DNA from: Bacteroidales bacterium | Lineage (GTDB): Bacteria; Bacteroidota; Bacteroidia; Bacteroidales; F082 | Assembly: GCA_029983675.1 (NCBI GenBank) | Contig: JASBYY010000024.1 | Coordinates: forward strand, 1 to 43,614 | DNA: 43,614 nt | Direction of reading: 5' to 3' | In this document: positions 1-8,064 of the stretch, one piece after another | Position numbering within the stretch: the stretch's first letter is position 1 | How the letters are laid out: each line of letters begins with the position of its first letter | Program-made: the position numbers and the translations under genes | The notes under the pieces: generated by a model | Database searches by the model: none | The model's input: the letters and a program-made list of their open reading frames with translations, nothing else | Told to the model about the DNA's origin: nothing

Positions 1-329
1 CATGCAATCCCAAATTCTTCCCTTGAAAATGGTGTCAATGCAATTTGCTCAATCAAAGCCTCTTTTTCTTCTCTAAGCACTTTGAAAAAATTAACAACTT
101 CCCCATCTATATCATTGTATGTTTCAATAGGTGAAGGCTTTCGGTTTAACAATACCGCTCCCGATCCTGCAAATGGTTCGCAATAGTGCAAACAAGCAGG
201 CAACTGGGGCAAAAGCCAATCTAAATGCGAAAACTTACCACCATACCATCCAAAAGCAATCAGCTTTTTAGGCCGTGTCAGCCGTTGTATTGGCTGTGCT
301 GTTTTTCTTTTTTTTATTGTTGTATCCAA
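1..329 (-). CDS. D12-class DNA adenine methylase, partial at window edge
   Basis: The minus strand reads an N-terminal Dam/D12-class N6-adenine methyltransferase that runs off the window at position 1. Visible are the AFGWYGGKFSHLDWLLPQLP block, then HYCEPFAGSGAVLLNR, the SAM-binding motif I (FxGxG type), and ETYNDIDGEVVNFFKVLRE. In this family these bind S-adenosylmethionine for methylation of adenine in DNA. The start is uncertain: the frame is open from 380, just after an in-frame TGA at 381-383, and holds no ATG before the conserved block. TTG at 327-329 is the first plausible start. The 5' end may use a non-ATG start or may have been lost. The target site and any partner nuclease lie outside the window. 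Confidence 0.8.
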   Translation of the reverse strand, partial: MDTTIKKRKTAQPIQRLTRPKKLIAFGWYGGKFSHLDWLLPQLPACLHYCEPFAGSGAVLLNRKPSPIETYNDIDGEVVNFFKVLREEKEALIEQIALTPFSREEFGIA

Positions 330-360
330 ATCATCAAAATTTGTCTCAAAAATAATATTT

Positions 361-903
361 TTATTTGGAATGTAAACTCTTCACATGCAACTTTATCTTC
401 TTTATCGCCCAATCGTAGTGGCTTGCGGTGGCGGAAACACAGTAGGCGCCGAGTGTGGAAGTCCCCGTCCAACCAAATGCGCCTTTGGCGAAGAGTTCAT
501 CGTTAGAGAAAGTGTCAATCAACGCCATCACTTGTTTGTGACTTTCGCAAAGCATCTTTTTCGCATCAATCAGCGGTGTCTGCTGGTGCTTCTTCCAAAA
601 CTCGATATTCATAGCCGGATAGGTTTTCCAATTGTACGGATCCGGCAAGAAAGGCTTTGCCTCACCTTTTCGGTTGGTTGTAATCCAACTGATCAGCAGC
701 TGGTGCCATTCATACAAATGCACCAATACATCGCGCAGGTTTTTGTCGCGGCTCCAATGCGCCTCTTTGCCCGCCACAGCAAAATCGCTGCTAAACGCAG
801 CGTTTTGCAATGCATCGCTCATCCCATCGATGAGTTTCCACATCTTGCCGAATTGTCCGTCGGCAGCGGTGATTAAATCCGTTTTTGTAGTCGCTCGTGC
901 CAT
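361..903 (-). CDS. ClbS/DfsB family four-helix-bundle protein (DUF1706)
   Basis: The 180-residue product matches the ClbS/DfsB (DUF1706) family over its whole length. It starts MARATTKTDL and has the family blocks GKEAHWSRDKNLRDVLVHLYEWH, PFLPDPYNWKTYPAMN and SATASHYDWAIKKIK. These are DinB-like cytosolic four-helix bundles. ClbS from colibactin producers is a cyclopropane hydrolase that protects against colibactin; most relatives have no known substrate and no colibactin genes are seen here, so a protective or hydrolytic role is only inferred. ATG at 901-903 fits the usual family start. A -7 box on the same strand lies at 980-987. The stop is at 361-363, close to the methylase start on the same strand. 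Confidence 0.85.
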   Translation of the reverse strand: MARATTKTDLITAADGQFGKMWKLIDGMSDALQNAAFSSDFAVAGKEAHWSRDKNLRDVLVHLYEWHQLLISWITTNRKGEAKPFLPDPYNWKTYPAMNIEFWKKHQQTPLIDAKKMLCESHKQVMALIDTFSNDELFAKGAFGWTGTSTLGAYCVSATASHYDWAIKKIKLHVKSLHSK

Positions 904-979
904 AGTTACTCACTCATTTTAATTGTACATCCGTTAAGCAATCATCAATTGTCCCCGTCCGCAGGGATTGCCATCACTG

Positions 980-987
980 CAAAAATA
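980..987 (-). promoter_or_regulatory. Bacteroidota -7 box for the ClbS-like gene
   Basis: On the minus strand this reads TATTTTTG, matching the Bacteroidota -7 consensus TAnnTTTG, about 76 bases before the ClbS-like ATG. No clear -33 box is seen. The rest of 904-1312 holds no gene that I can support. Confidence 0.5.
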
Positions 988-1312
988 CAACAATTATCAT
1001 GAAAATCGGAGTTTTTTTTCAAAATGCACCAACAACGCAATGCAGAGGATCATAGATGTCTTGAACGACTGATAGATGAGCGGCAAGTGTCTGGGTGTCA
1101 GAACATACGGCAGACAATTGTATTTGAAAGACAGTCAACATTTTGATTAAACAAATCGCCAAATTTCTCGATTTTGAAACAGACCCTCTCTTTGAAAATA
1201 TCTTATTGACAACGAAAATTTTACGAACTTTATCAATTTATTAACCTTTATGCAGGTTGGATGAAGTCAGCTTGCAAAACACGAACAACAATTCCTTTTC
1301 CCATAATCCCTG

Positions 1313-2134
1313 TTATTTGGGATGAATTTTAGCCTTCTCGGAAACATGCTCGCGAATGTATTTTTCTACAAAATCAAAATCCAAATCCTCCATGAAGATT
1401 TGATTGTGTGCAAAATGGGAATGGAGTTTGATTTGGTGCATAGACCGATTTATCTTCATGGATTTCACGTGCATAAACGGACAATACAAAAAGCGGTGTC
1501 CCGAAGTAAGAAGCCCGAGCCCCACATTGCGTGCTCCACCCTGAGCGATATGTCCGCTGGCAATTTGGGTCACTCCAATGAGCGTCAGCAAAATCCTAAT
1601 ACCTTTCGTCTTTTCGAACTGCCTCTCCATAATCGTATGCTTTATTCCCCTCTCATCCATCTCAAACAAAACACAGTATTTCCATCCGTATAAAGCCGCC
1701 ACGATGAGATACGACAAGAGTATGAGCAAAGGGAAAACAACAAAAATGGTCACAATCGCATACTTACTCGGACCGGCGAACCAGTCTCTCACATCGAGGT
1801 TGATCGGGTTCCCCTGAATCAGATTCAACAGAAGCACAAAGCCGAAGATGCCGATGAAGATGAAGAAGAATATCTTCAAGATCGTAATCAGTATGGCCGG
1901 ATTTTTCAGCATGGACAGCTCATAAAACCAGCGATAAACCCCATCGTTGCACAGGAAGATGTTTTCGCTAACCTGCTTGCCCTCTATTTTGCCAATATGG
2001 GCACGACTTTTTTGTGGAGTGCCAGTAGGCTTCACCCTTGCCCTTGGCGCATGGGGCTTCTTCATCTCCGTGCCACATTGGGAACAGAATTTTACGTTTT
2101 CTGGCAACTCGGAGCCGCAATTGCTGCAAATCAT
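1313..2134 (-). CDS. Zinc-ribbon membrane protein of unknown function
   Basis: The 273-residue protein begins with a short zinc ribbon, MICSNCGSELPENVKFCSQC (Cys 3, 6, 17 and 20, two CxxC knuckles). A charged linker follows, then two strongly hydrophobic segments at about residues 80-105 and 125-150 and a soluble C-terminal part. The layout is that of an inner-membrane protein with a cytosolic zinc ribbon, common in Bacteroidota and usually without a known role. The starting ATG directly precedes the first CxxC, which supports it. It stands alone on the minus strand; the 183-bp repeat lies upstream. I cannot assign a function. Confidence 0.7.
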   Translation of the reverse strand: MICSNCGSELPENVKFCSQCGTEMKKPHAPRARVKPTGTPQKSRAHIGKIEGKQVSENIFLCNDGVYRWFYELSMLKNPAILITILKIFFFIFIGIFGFVLLLNLIQGNPINLDVRDWFAGPSKYAIVTIFVVFPLLILLSYLIVAALYGWKYCVLFEMDERGIKHTIMERQFEKTKGIRILLTLIGVTQIASGHIAQGGARNVGLGLLTSGHRFLYCPFMHVKSMKINRSMHQIKLHSHFAHNQIFMEDLDFDFVEKYIREHVSEKAKIHPK

Positions 2135-2292
2135 ATTCTTTTGTTTATCATTGTTGTTGAAATATTACCCTACCTTATATCCGCACATTCTTTGTTCAAA
2201 ACACACACACAATGTTGACAAACAAATCCTTGCCAACACTTGGTGGCATTGACGACATCACCATTCCTGGTACGACACAAAAACCCAATAAA

Positions 2293-2475
2293 CCCAATTC
2301 GGTCATTAGGGTTCGTAATGATTTTTGATGGATTTTCGAGTAGATTTCGTTTTTCTTTTCGTGAAGCATAGCGGGCTATGGAAACGAAAAGAAGGACGAA
2401 AGATGCCGAAAAGACGCAAAAATCATCGGACAGCAATGAAAAACTACATTCAAGCGTTCTAATGACCGATTTGGG
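2293..2475. mobile_element. 183-bp MITE-like inverted-repeat element, copy 1
   Basis: First of three near-identical 183-bp copies in the window. It begins CCCAATTCGGTCATTAG and ends with the inverse (CTAATGACCGATTTGGG, one mismatch). It is flanked on both sides by ATAAA (2288-2292 and 2476-2480), a likely 5-bp target duplication. The centre holds a second imperfect palindrome (CGTTTTTCTTTTCGT against ACGAAAAGAAGGACG). No transposase is encoded; the open frame that crosses it is fortuitous. It differs from copy 3 at two positions. Confidence 0.85.
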
Positions 2476-2969
2476 ATAAAGTATCACGATGACAAAAATA
2501 GTTAGAAACCAACCACAAGCTACAGCTTTCGCAGGAATAATTTTTGTCAACAAGATGCTTGAACGTACACGCAGCCATTTTGCCGTCAATAATCTCTTGA
2601 CAAGGTACATCTAATGACCCTAAGTTTAAGAAAGGGCTTCAATGCCCAATCCTTCTTGCATTTCTATCTTGAGCTTAGTCTGTTACGAATACTTTGTTCA
2701 TCTTTTATCTGATCATTTCGTTACACGCAATTATTCAATATTCATATCAGAAGCTATGTCATCTTCTTGAATCACTTTTCATGCTTTCCTTCTCAGTTGC
2801 CGAAGTCCGTTTCTTCATTGTTTTGAGGAATACTCTTTTTCGGGCTTTGCGTTCAAACGGGTTTCAGTGCACAAAACCGTCAACCAGCACTGAACTTGAA
2901 CAGGATCAAGTTTTCACGTCTCCATTCATGACGCAAAACCAATGTTAACATTAGTCCTTCTTTGTCCTA
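2476..2969. other. Gene-free stretch between the repeat and the TIR gene
   Basis: About 490 bases with no convincing gene. The short open frames here (for example 2694-2948 on the plus strand) have low-complexity translations without recognisable motifs. No repeat or strong hairpin is apparent apart from the adjoining 183-bp element. Confidence 0.5.
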
Positions 2970-3860
2970 TCATATAATTTTGTTTATGTCAATTTCGTAA
3001 CCAGCGGCTTTTAGTTCCCTTGCAATACTAATTTTCCATTTCTCTGCACTATCAATCTCGGTGTAAAGCAGCCCATAGAGGTCGCTTGGCAACTCCACCC
3101 CATTTGTATAGAGTGGGCAAACTCTATTTCTACCAAGTTTTCCAATAAAGAATCCCATTTCTAAAATCACATTTTGTCTCGCCCTATAATATAAAGTTTC
3201 ATCGTTTTTCGCCCTGCCTAGGTCATCATCCGTCATAAGGATGATTGCAAATCCAACATTTGAATATTCCTCAAACTTTTCAATAATTGTCTTTCCTGCA
3301 TTAGCTTGCTCGTGTAGAATAATTGGAAATAATCCTAATTTTTCAAGAGTCCTAGCTACATTGATTCTTACTTCGTTGTTATGTCCATGAACAATGAAAA
3401 TCCTCTTTTTATCAAGTTCAGGCGACTCTCTTCCCTCTTTTTCAGGTGGCGATGCAGGTCTTTCCTCCTTTAGCCTATCAACAATATCCAATAATTCACA
3501 AAGACGTTTTATTCTAAAACTAAGAATATCAAGGATTTTCTTTCTTTCACTTTTTTCAGAGCTTGTATCACCCCATACGGTCTGATTGTAACGTCGCCTG
3601 TATGCATTATCTTCATTATTAAAAGACTGCTTCAGCATTTCCAAATTAATATTATTCCACCTTGAAAACTGATTTTCAAACGATTGTTCATCATCTTCGA
3701 AAATACCGGATTCATCTCGAATCTGGTTTTCGTTCAACAGCTTCTTTCCCAACTCAATTCTGCTTTCGAGGTCTTTAATAAAATCCTTTTTATCAACAAC
3801 AAGGGCGTCAGGCTTTATCATTGACTTCGCTGTTTCCTTCATGTTTTTGTTCCTATTCAT
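2970..3860 (-). CDS. TIR-domain protein (Cap12/PCTIR-like nucleotide-binding TIR)
   Basis: The 296-residue protein has a charged helical N-terminal half (about 1-150) and a C-terminal TIR-like domain (about 152-290) of the 'predicted nucleotide-binding, TIR-like' family (Cap12/Pycsar-type). Visible motifs are RIFIVHGHNNEVRINVARTL, then EQANAGKTIIEKFEE, FAIILMTDDD and RQNVILEMGFFIGKLGR, where E234 is at the usual catalytic glutamate position. Such domains cleave NAD+ in antiphage defence and cause abortive infection; activity here is inferred. It is the last gene of a three-gene minus-strand set, 31 bases after the STAND gene. The N-terminal half resembles no sensor I can name, so activation could go through the upstream STAND protein. 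Confidence 0.85.
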   Translation of the reverse strand: MNRNKNMKETAKSMIKPDALVVDKKDFIKDLESRIELGKKLLNENQIRDESGIFEDDEQSFENQFSRWNNINLEMLKQSFNNEDNAYRRRYNQTVWGDTSSEKSERKKILDILSFRIKRLCELLDIVDRLKEERPASPPEKEGRESPELDKKRIFIVHGHNNEVRINVARTLEKLGLFPIILHEQANAGKTIIEKFEEYSNVGFAIILMTDDDLGRAKNDETLYYRARQNVILEMGFFIGKLGRNRVCPLYTNGVELPSDLYGLLYTEIDSAEKWKISIARELKAAGYEIDINKII

Positions 3861-3891
3861 CTAATTTATATATTTCAGAAATGTTACGAAA

Positions 3892-6800
3892 TTAATTTCC
3901 AATCCATTCAGGGAGTCTGACCTGATAAAAAATATCATTCATGTCATTCAACAAATCTAAATGTTGAAGCCCAATTTTCCCAATGTACAATTTACGCAAG
4001 GTGTCGACAGGCAAGTCCTTAAGTTTCAGATAGCCTTTGAAGTACACCTGATCTTTTGTATATCCGCCCAATTGCCCCGTGTCAACCAATCCTCGTTTTA
4101 TCCGAGCAACCATGTCAAAAGCAGTGTCAACATCAACATGTTGCACGGCAAAATTGAATAAATCCCAAAAATCCATTTCAAAACACTGGTCGCACAAAAC
4201 CACCCTTAATGCGAATCGTAAATCGTCGGAGTCGTTACGTAATCCAGTTGTGTGTTCCGCCAAGATAGCCAACCCTTCTTCGGTTTCCAAATAGTCAGGA
4301 AAACCGAAAGAGAACAATTCAAACCTTTGTTGACGGCCATTTTCGCTTCTTAACACATGGGTTTCTATTTCATGCACCAGCAATCGTTTCATTTCTCGCT
4401 CATCAAACATGGCGGCTTTTTTAATCTTAATTGTTTTGAGCAGGCTATTCACAGACATTTTTGCAGCTTGATCAGTTATTTCTATCGCCCAATCAAAACC
4501 ATATTCTTTCAATTTAGCAGCGATCTGATGCTTTGCTTCAGTGGCATCAATGGTTTTCTCATGGCTCTCAACCTTTTGTACACTATTAATGATATCAAAC
4601 GCCTTTTGAACACATTCCGATTCCGGCCTGCCATACAGAGCGGAAAGCCAACCGGGAAAGCCTTCCGAACGCTGATTAAAATGCCTGATCCATTCAATGT
4701 CTTCTTTTATTTCACGATTGTATAATTCGACAAAAGGGAAAACCTTTGGGGAAAGTTCTTGATTCTTCAGTTCAAGAACTTGCAAACCCGGACCATTGAA
4801 CTTGTCAAGAAATTGATTAAGCTGATCTATTCTTGATTCATTTTGGTTATTTTCATACTGAAATATCGGATTATACCTTTCTTTTTTTCTAAATTTTGAG
4901 ATAAACAGCTCCTTCTGTTCCAGTAAATTTGTTGGGGAAATATCCTGTGAAAGCTTTATGCTTTTACGAAAACTCCAATATTCGCGTTCCACTAAGGCAA
5001 AGTCTATTTCCTTTGATAAATTGTAAGCATCATAATAATCGGAATGCGTTGGTGGGTAATTTGCCTTTCTGATTTCAAATACATTATCCGCATATTTTTT
5101 TGCATCATCAAGATTTCTTATGTCAAAATACGTTTTTGCCAAACGGACTTGATAATTTGCAAACCGCTGATGAAGCCTGTTCGAAGTAAATGTATTATCT
5201 AAAATGGCACCGGCCTTTTTACCGCATTCAAGAGCCTTATCAAAATTTCGCATCCTCCTATACACATCGGATAAATTGGAATAGGCAATTGCAACCGTGG
5301 GATGCTCTTCTCCAAAGTTGTTAATACGATTATTCAATGATAATAGATGATACTCCAATGCCTTGTCTGGTTGAGACATTTTGGAATAAACAACACCAAT
5401 ATTGTTTAAAGAAGCATTAATTGACGGATGGTCTTCCTTTAAATATCGCTTTCTCAATTCGTAGGACAACAGCCTATATTCTAATGCTTCTTTAAATTGT
5501 TTCATCGTGCTATAGGTATATCCGATATTATCATAACAGGAGGCCAACTCTAACTGGAAATCATCGGACGCTTTAGTATCGAAAATAGCAATTGCCTTTT
5601 TGTGAAAATCGATAGACTCTTTGTTTCTGGCTAAATTTCTATAACAATTACCGATATTTCTGAATGTTTTTCCCAATTCCTTTTCAAACTCTTCTCCGTG
5701 GTCTTTATGTTGTTCCAAAAAGTCTTTCGCCCGTATAAAAAAATCCAAACTCTTTCCGTAGCAACATTCGTTTCTCAAACTTCTTCCTACTGCATAAAGA
5801 GTTTTGGCCCATTCCAACCCATTGTCACATTCAATATCTTGCAATATTCCTAATGCTTTTTCGGAACACCGTTTTGCCTCGGCATAACGCGAGGCATTAT
5901 TCAAATAATTTGCATATTCCCTCAATAGAACAGCAAAATTTTGATCCGCATACTTCACATGGTGAATGACATTATCGACATAAAGAATGTACGGCCTGAT
6001 ATTAATCCAGTTATCGCCTGTCTTTTCTTCTATCTTATCAATTAATGACTGAATCAACACTTCAAGACCATGCGCCGATATATCCAATTCATCTCTCAGC
6101 ACTGCTTGAATGAGCTGGTGACACCTATACGTGTCAATTTTCTCTCCGTTATTCTCCAACACACTTTTCATCAACCAGCCCTTCGTCACCAAGCCATTGA
6201 GCGTATCAATAAAATCTATCTCTTGGTTTTTTGTTATATGAAATAGCCAGACCAACTCATGATATGGAAATTCAAGATAGGGCAGCACGGAAAAATACTT
6301 TAAACAGTCTTTTTCTCCTATTTCGCCATTTTTACTCTCGCTTAGAGTATTGGCATTAAATATCATACGAATATAATCGTACGATCTGAACATTCCGCTA
6401 AATCCATGTCCCCTTAGAACAAGATCGGTAATGGGAATTCTAACACTTAAATCAGATTCGGTAATACTACCTACGTTTTGAATCATTTTTGCAAGGTTTG
6501 TTGCATTTAATCCAGGGTGCGCATCGCCAGCCTTTGCAATAAGCTCAACAAGCAAGGTATGACGGCCTATATTATTGATTAGCGCTTCTAAGTCACGATC
6601 CTCAAAACCACCCCTTTTGTAATACCTCCTAAACAACTCTTTGCAGTGCTGAAGTTCTAGTTCTGTCACATCAATCAGGCGACACCCATCAGGTCTCGAC
6701 CTTGAAGTGACGAGGACTTTCCAACGCAAATAATTTAAATAACTCTTATTATTCAATATCTCATCCGAATCATTGGCATTATCAAAGACTATCAAATTAT

Positions 6801-7260
6801 TCCCCTTCACATTTCCCAATTTTTTCAATAAATCAAAAAAGTAGTTTTCCTCATCTTCTTCCGATCCGTTACTCTTATAATCAAACCCCGTGTCTCCATT
6901 ACTCAATTGGTGCATCATATCCCTGCGCAAATCGTTCGTCACCGTGACCCAAGCAATATGGTCATAGTATTTCTGTATTTCAGGATCATTACAATAAGCC
7001 AAGGCAATGGAAGTTTTGCCAATGCCGCCCACACCCGTTAGCACCACCATTTCGTTAGTATCCATCAAGGTTTCATGGATCGTTTTGGTAATATCCACCC
7101 TGTCAAATAAATTCCTCCTGTCGTAATACGGAACCAAGTTCAAATTCTTGTCATCGACACCTTCTTGTGTTTGATTTACTAGAACAAACCCTTTATTTAC
7201 ATCGATAAGGACATTATGGTTTCCTGTAATGCTTTGTTTGTTATGATCAATTCTCTTCAT
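3892..7260 (-). CDS. STAND/NLR-like NTPase with TPRs and C-terminal DUF1704/MATCAP-like metallopeptidase
   Basis: This 1122-residue protein has four parts. Residues 8-30 hold a short strand-rich motif (I11, G13, N16-V17, I19, N22, G24). An NB-ARC-like STAND NTPase follows, with P-loop GVGGIGKT at 76-83, Walker B around 156-161 (LIVFDN) and the VTSRSR block near 184-189. TPRs occupy about 440-745, with NIG/ALEY-type helices. The C-terminus (about 770-1115) looks like DUF1704, the KIAA0895/MATCAP zincin family: HEIETH at 963-968 (HExxxH, with E964 as catalytic candidate) and TEEGLA at 993-998, the 'QEGLA' motif whose glutamate can complete zinc binding. STAND proteins oligomerise on sensing a trigger. 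A C-terminal peptidase suggests that target cleavage is the output or a second effector; this is inferred. It starts 9 bases after the small upstream gene, and the TIR gene follows. Confidence 0.8.
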   Translation of the reverse strand: MKRIDHNKQSITGNHNVLIDVNKGFVLVNQTQEGVDDKNLNLVPYYDRRNLFDRVDITKTIHETLMDTNEMVVLTGVGGIGKTSIALAYCNDPEIQKYYDHIAWVTVTNDLRRDMMHQLSNGDTGFDYKSNGSEEDEENYFFDLLKKLGNVKGNNLIVFDNANDSDEILNNKSYLNYLRWKVLVTSRSRPDGCRLIDVTELELQHCKELFRRYYKRGGFEDRDLEALINNIGRHTLLVELIAKAGDAHPGLNATNLAKMIQNVGSITESDLSVRIPITDLVLRGHGFSGMFRSYDYIRMIFNANTLSESKNGEIGEKDCLKYFSVLPYLEFPYHELVWLFHITKNQEIDFIDTLNGLVTKGWLMKSVLENNGEKIDTYRCHQLIQAVLRDELDISAHGLEVLIQSLIDKIEEKTGDNWINIRPYILYVDNVIHHVKYADQNFAVLLREYANYLNNASRYAEAKRCSEKALGILQDIECDNGLEWAKTLYAVGRSLRNECCYGKSLDFFIRAKDFLEQHKDHGEEFEKELGKTFRNIGNCYRNLARNKESIDFHKKAIAIFDTKASDDFQLELASCYDNIGYTYSTMKQFKEALEYRLLSYELRKRYLKEDHPSINASLNNIGVVYSKMSQPDKALEYHLLSLNNRINNFGEEHPTVAIAYSNLSDVYRRMRNFDKALECGKKAGAILDNTFTSNRLHQRFANYQVRLAKTYFDIRNLDDAKKYADNVFEIRKANYPPTHSDYYDAYNLSKEIDFALVEREYWSFRKSIKLSQDISPTNLLEQKELFISKFRKKERYNPIFQYENNQNESRIDQLNQFLDKFNGPGLQVLELKNQELSPKVFPFVELYNREIKEDIEWIRHFNQRSEGFPGWLSALYGRPESECVQKAFDIINSVQKVESHEKTIDATEAKHQIAAKLKEYGFDWAIEITDQAAKMSVNSLLKTIKIKKAAMFDEREMKRLLVHEIETHVLRSENGRQQRFELFSFGFPDYLETEEGLAILAEHTTGLRNDSDDLRFALRVVLCDQCFEMDFWDLFNFAVQHVDVDTAFDMVARIKRGLVDTGQLGGYTKDQVYFKGYLKLKDLPVDTLRKLYIGKIGLQHLDLLNDMNDIFYQVRLPEWIGN

Positions 7261-7269
7261 ACTCCGTTC

Positions 7270-7671
7270 TTATTTGAATGATTTAATAATAATTCCATTG
7301 TTGTTGACGATGCTAACGTTATCATCACCTTTAATAACCACCGTATTCGAGCACGATTTCGGGTTCTCCTTCTGGCATTTTATCTTCGACTCAAAATCAT
7401 TCACTTTTTGTTCCAATGTCTTAAGCAACTCCTCGTTGTCTCCTATGGCATCTTCGAGGAGGGCTTTCAATTCCTCAATGGCTTGAGAGTTGGCATTGAT
7501 TTGTTCCGCCAAATTCCGGCTTCTCCTCGCCGATTTTTTCGACAGCAGCCCTTCAAGATAGGAAAGCAAACCCTTGGCTGCCGACTTGGCCATTTCATTC
7601 GCGCCCGTTTGGCAAATCACCATCGATGCTTCTTTGACCAATGGTAGCATATGATTGATTAATTCACTCAT
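7270..7671 (-). CDS. Small helical (Bell-like?) protein with C-terminal amyloid-like motif
   Basis: The 133-residue protein is the first gene of the minus-strand STAND-TIR operon. Residues 1-45 are helical and fairly hydrophobic, 55-95 look like a charged coiled coil, and 109-131 form a strand-rich, Asn/Gly-rich tail. That tail (I113, G115, N118-V119, I121, N124, G126) aligns without gaps to residues 11-24 of the STAND protein. Helical cell-death domains ending in an amyloid signalling motif, encoded next to an NLR whose N-terminus bears the same motif, are known in bacteria (Bell domains with BASS motifs) and in fungi (HeLo/HET-S). Assignment to that class is an inference from layout and motif. 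No signal peptide is seen. Confidence 0.65.
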   Translation of the reverse strand: MSELINHMLPLVKEASMVICQTGANEMAKSAAKGLLSYLEGLLSKKSARRSRNLAEQINANSQAIEELKALLEDAIGDNEELLKTLEQKVNDFESKIKCQKENPKSCSNTVVIKGDDNVSIVNNNGIIIKSFK

Positions 7672-7800
7672 AATGTCTTCTTTATTTGTATTGGTTAATA
7701 TTTTAGCGGGTTAATAAAAATCCTCTTATTGAGTTGTCCTCTTTTTTCATCCTTGCGATTTCAGAGCATTTCTTTTTCACAATAGTAATAATGTTCGATT

Positions 7801-7853
7801 CAAAAAGACAGGCAGGATCTTTCTGCTAACAACATACTAAAGCCCACCTGCCT
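7801..7853 (-). terminator. Intrinsic terminator after the DGR template repeat
   Basis: On the minus strand AGGCAGG (7847-7853) pairs with CCTGCCT (7810-7816) across a loop of about 30 bases, followed by GTCTTTTTG. It lies about 80 bases beyond the template repeat and would end the reverse transcriptase / template RNA before the STAND operon. Confidence 0.55.
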
Positions 7854-7930
7854 AAATTCCATGTTTGCCTTTCTCAAGGACGGGACAATAGACGGTTTAA
7901 CAGTGGAAATCCATCCATTCTTTTAAGCTC

Positions 7931-8054
7931 GGGAAACAAGGCGGAAGCCTATGTTGTCGTTGCGGTTGTCTGGAGTGTTGTTGTTACGATTGGCACTCCG
8001 ACAGTTGATCGCATTGTTGTTCCAGCTGCCGCCGCGGTTCACGCGGTTAGAGCC
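7931..8054 (-). repeat. DGR template repeat (TR)
   Basis: The 124-base stretch begins 10 bases after the reverse transcriptase stop. On the minus strand it is rich in AAC codons and matches the 3' end of the FGE-fold gene at 9640-9766. Both ends are shared exactly (GGCTTCCGCCTTGTTTCCC at the 3' side). By hand alignment the variable repeat differs at 20 template adenines, at one non-adenine base (T to A in CGT/CGA) and by one added codon. Adenine-specific difference is the hallmark of DGR mutagenic retrohoming. Confidence 0.93.
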
Positions 8055-8064
8055 CCTTTGTCTA

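Noticed and set aside
2170..2610. 146-codon minus-strand frame as a gene
   Set aside because: Most of it lies in MITE copy 1, and the same translated block appears in the other two copies, so it reflects the repeat rather than a protein.
2694..2948. 84-codon plus-strand frame
   Set aside because: No motif, biased composition, no promoter or homology cue.
7927..8055. Fragment of an FGE-sulfatase gene, read as a truncated pseudogene
   Set aside because: Its position just after the reverse transcriptase and the adenine-only differences from the target gene's 3' end identify it as the DGR template repeat.
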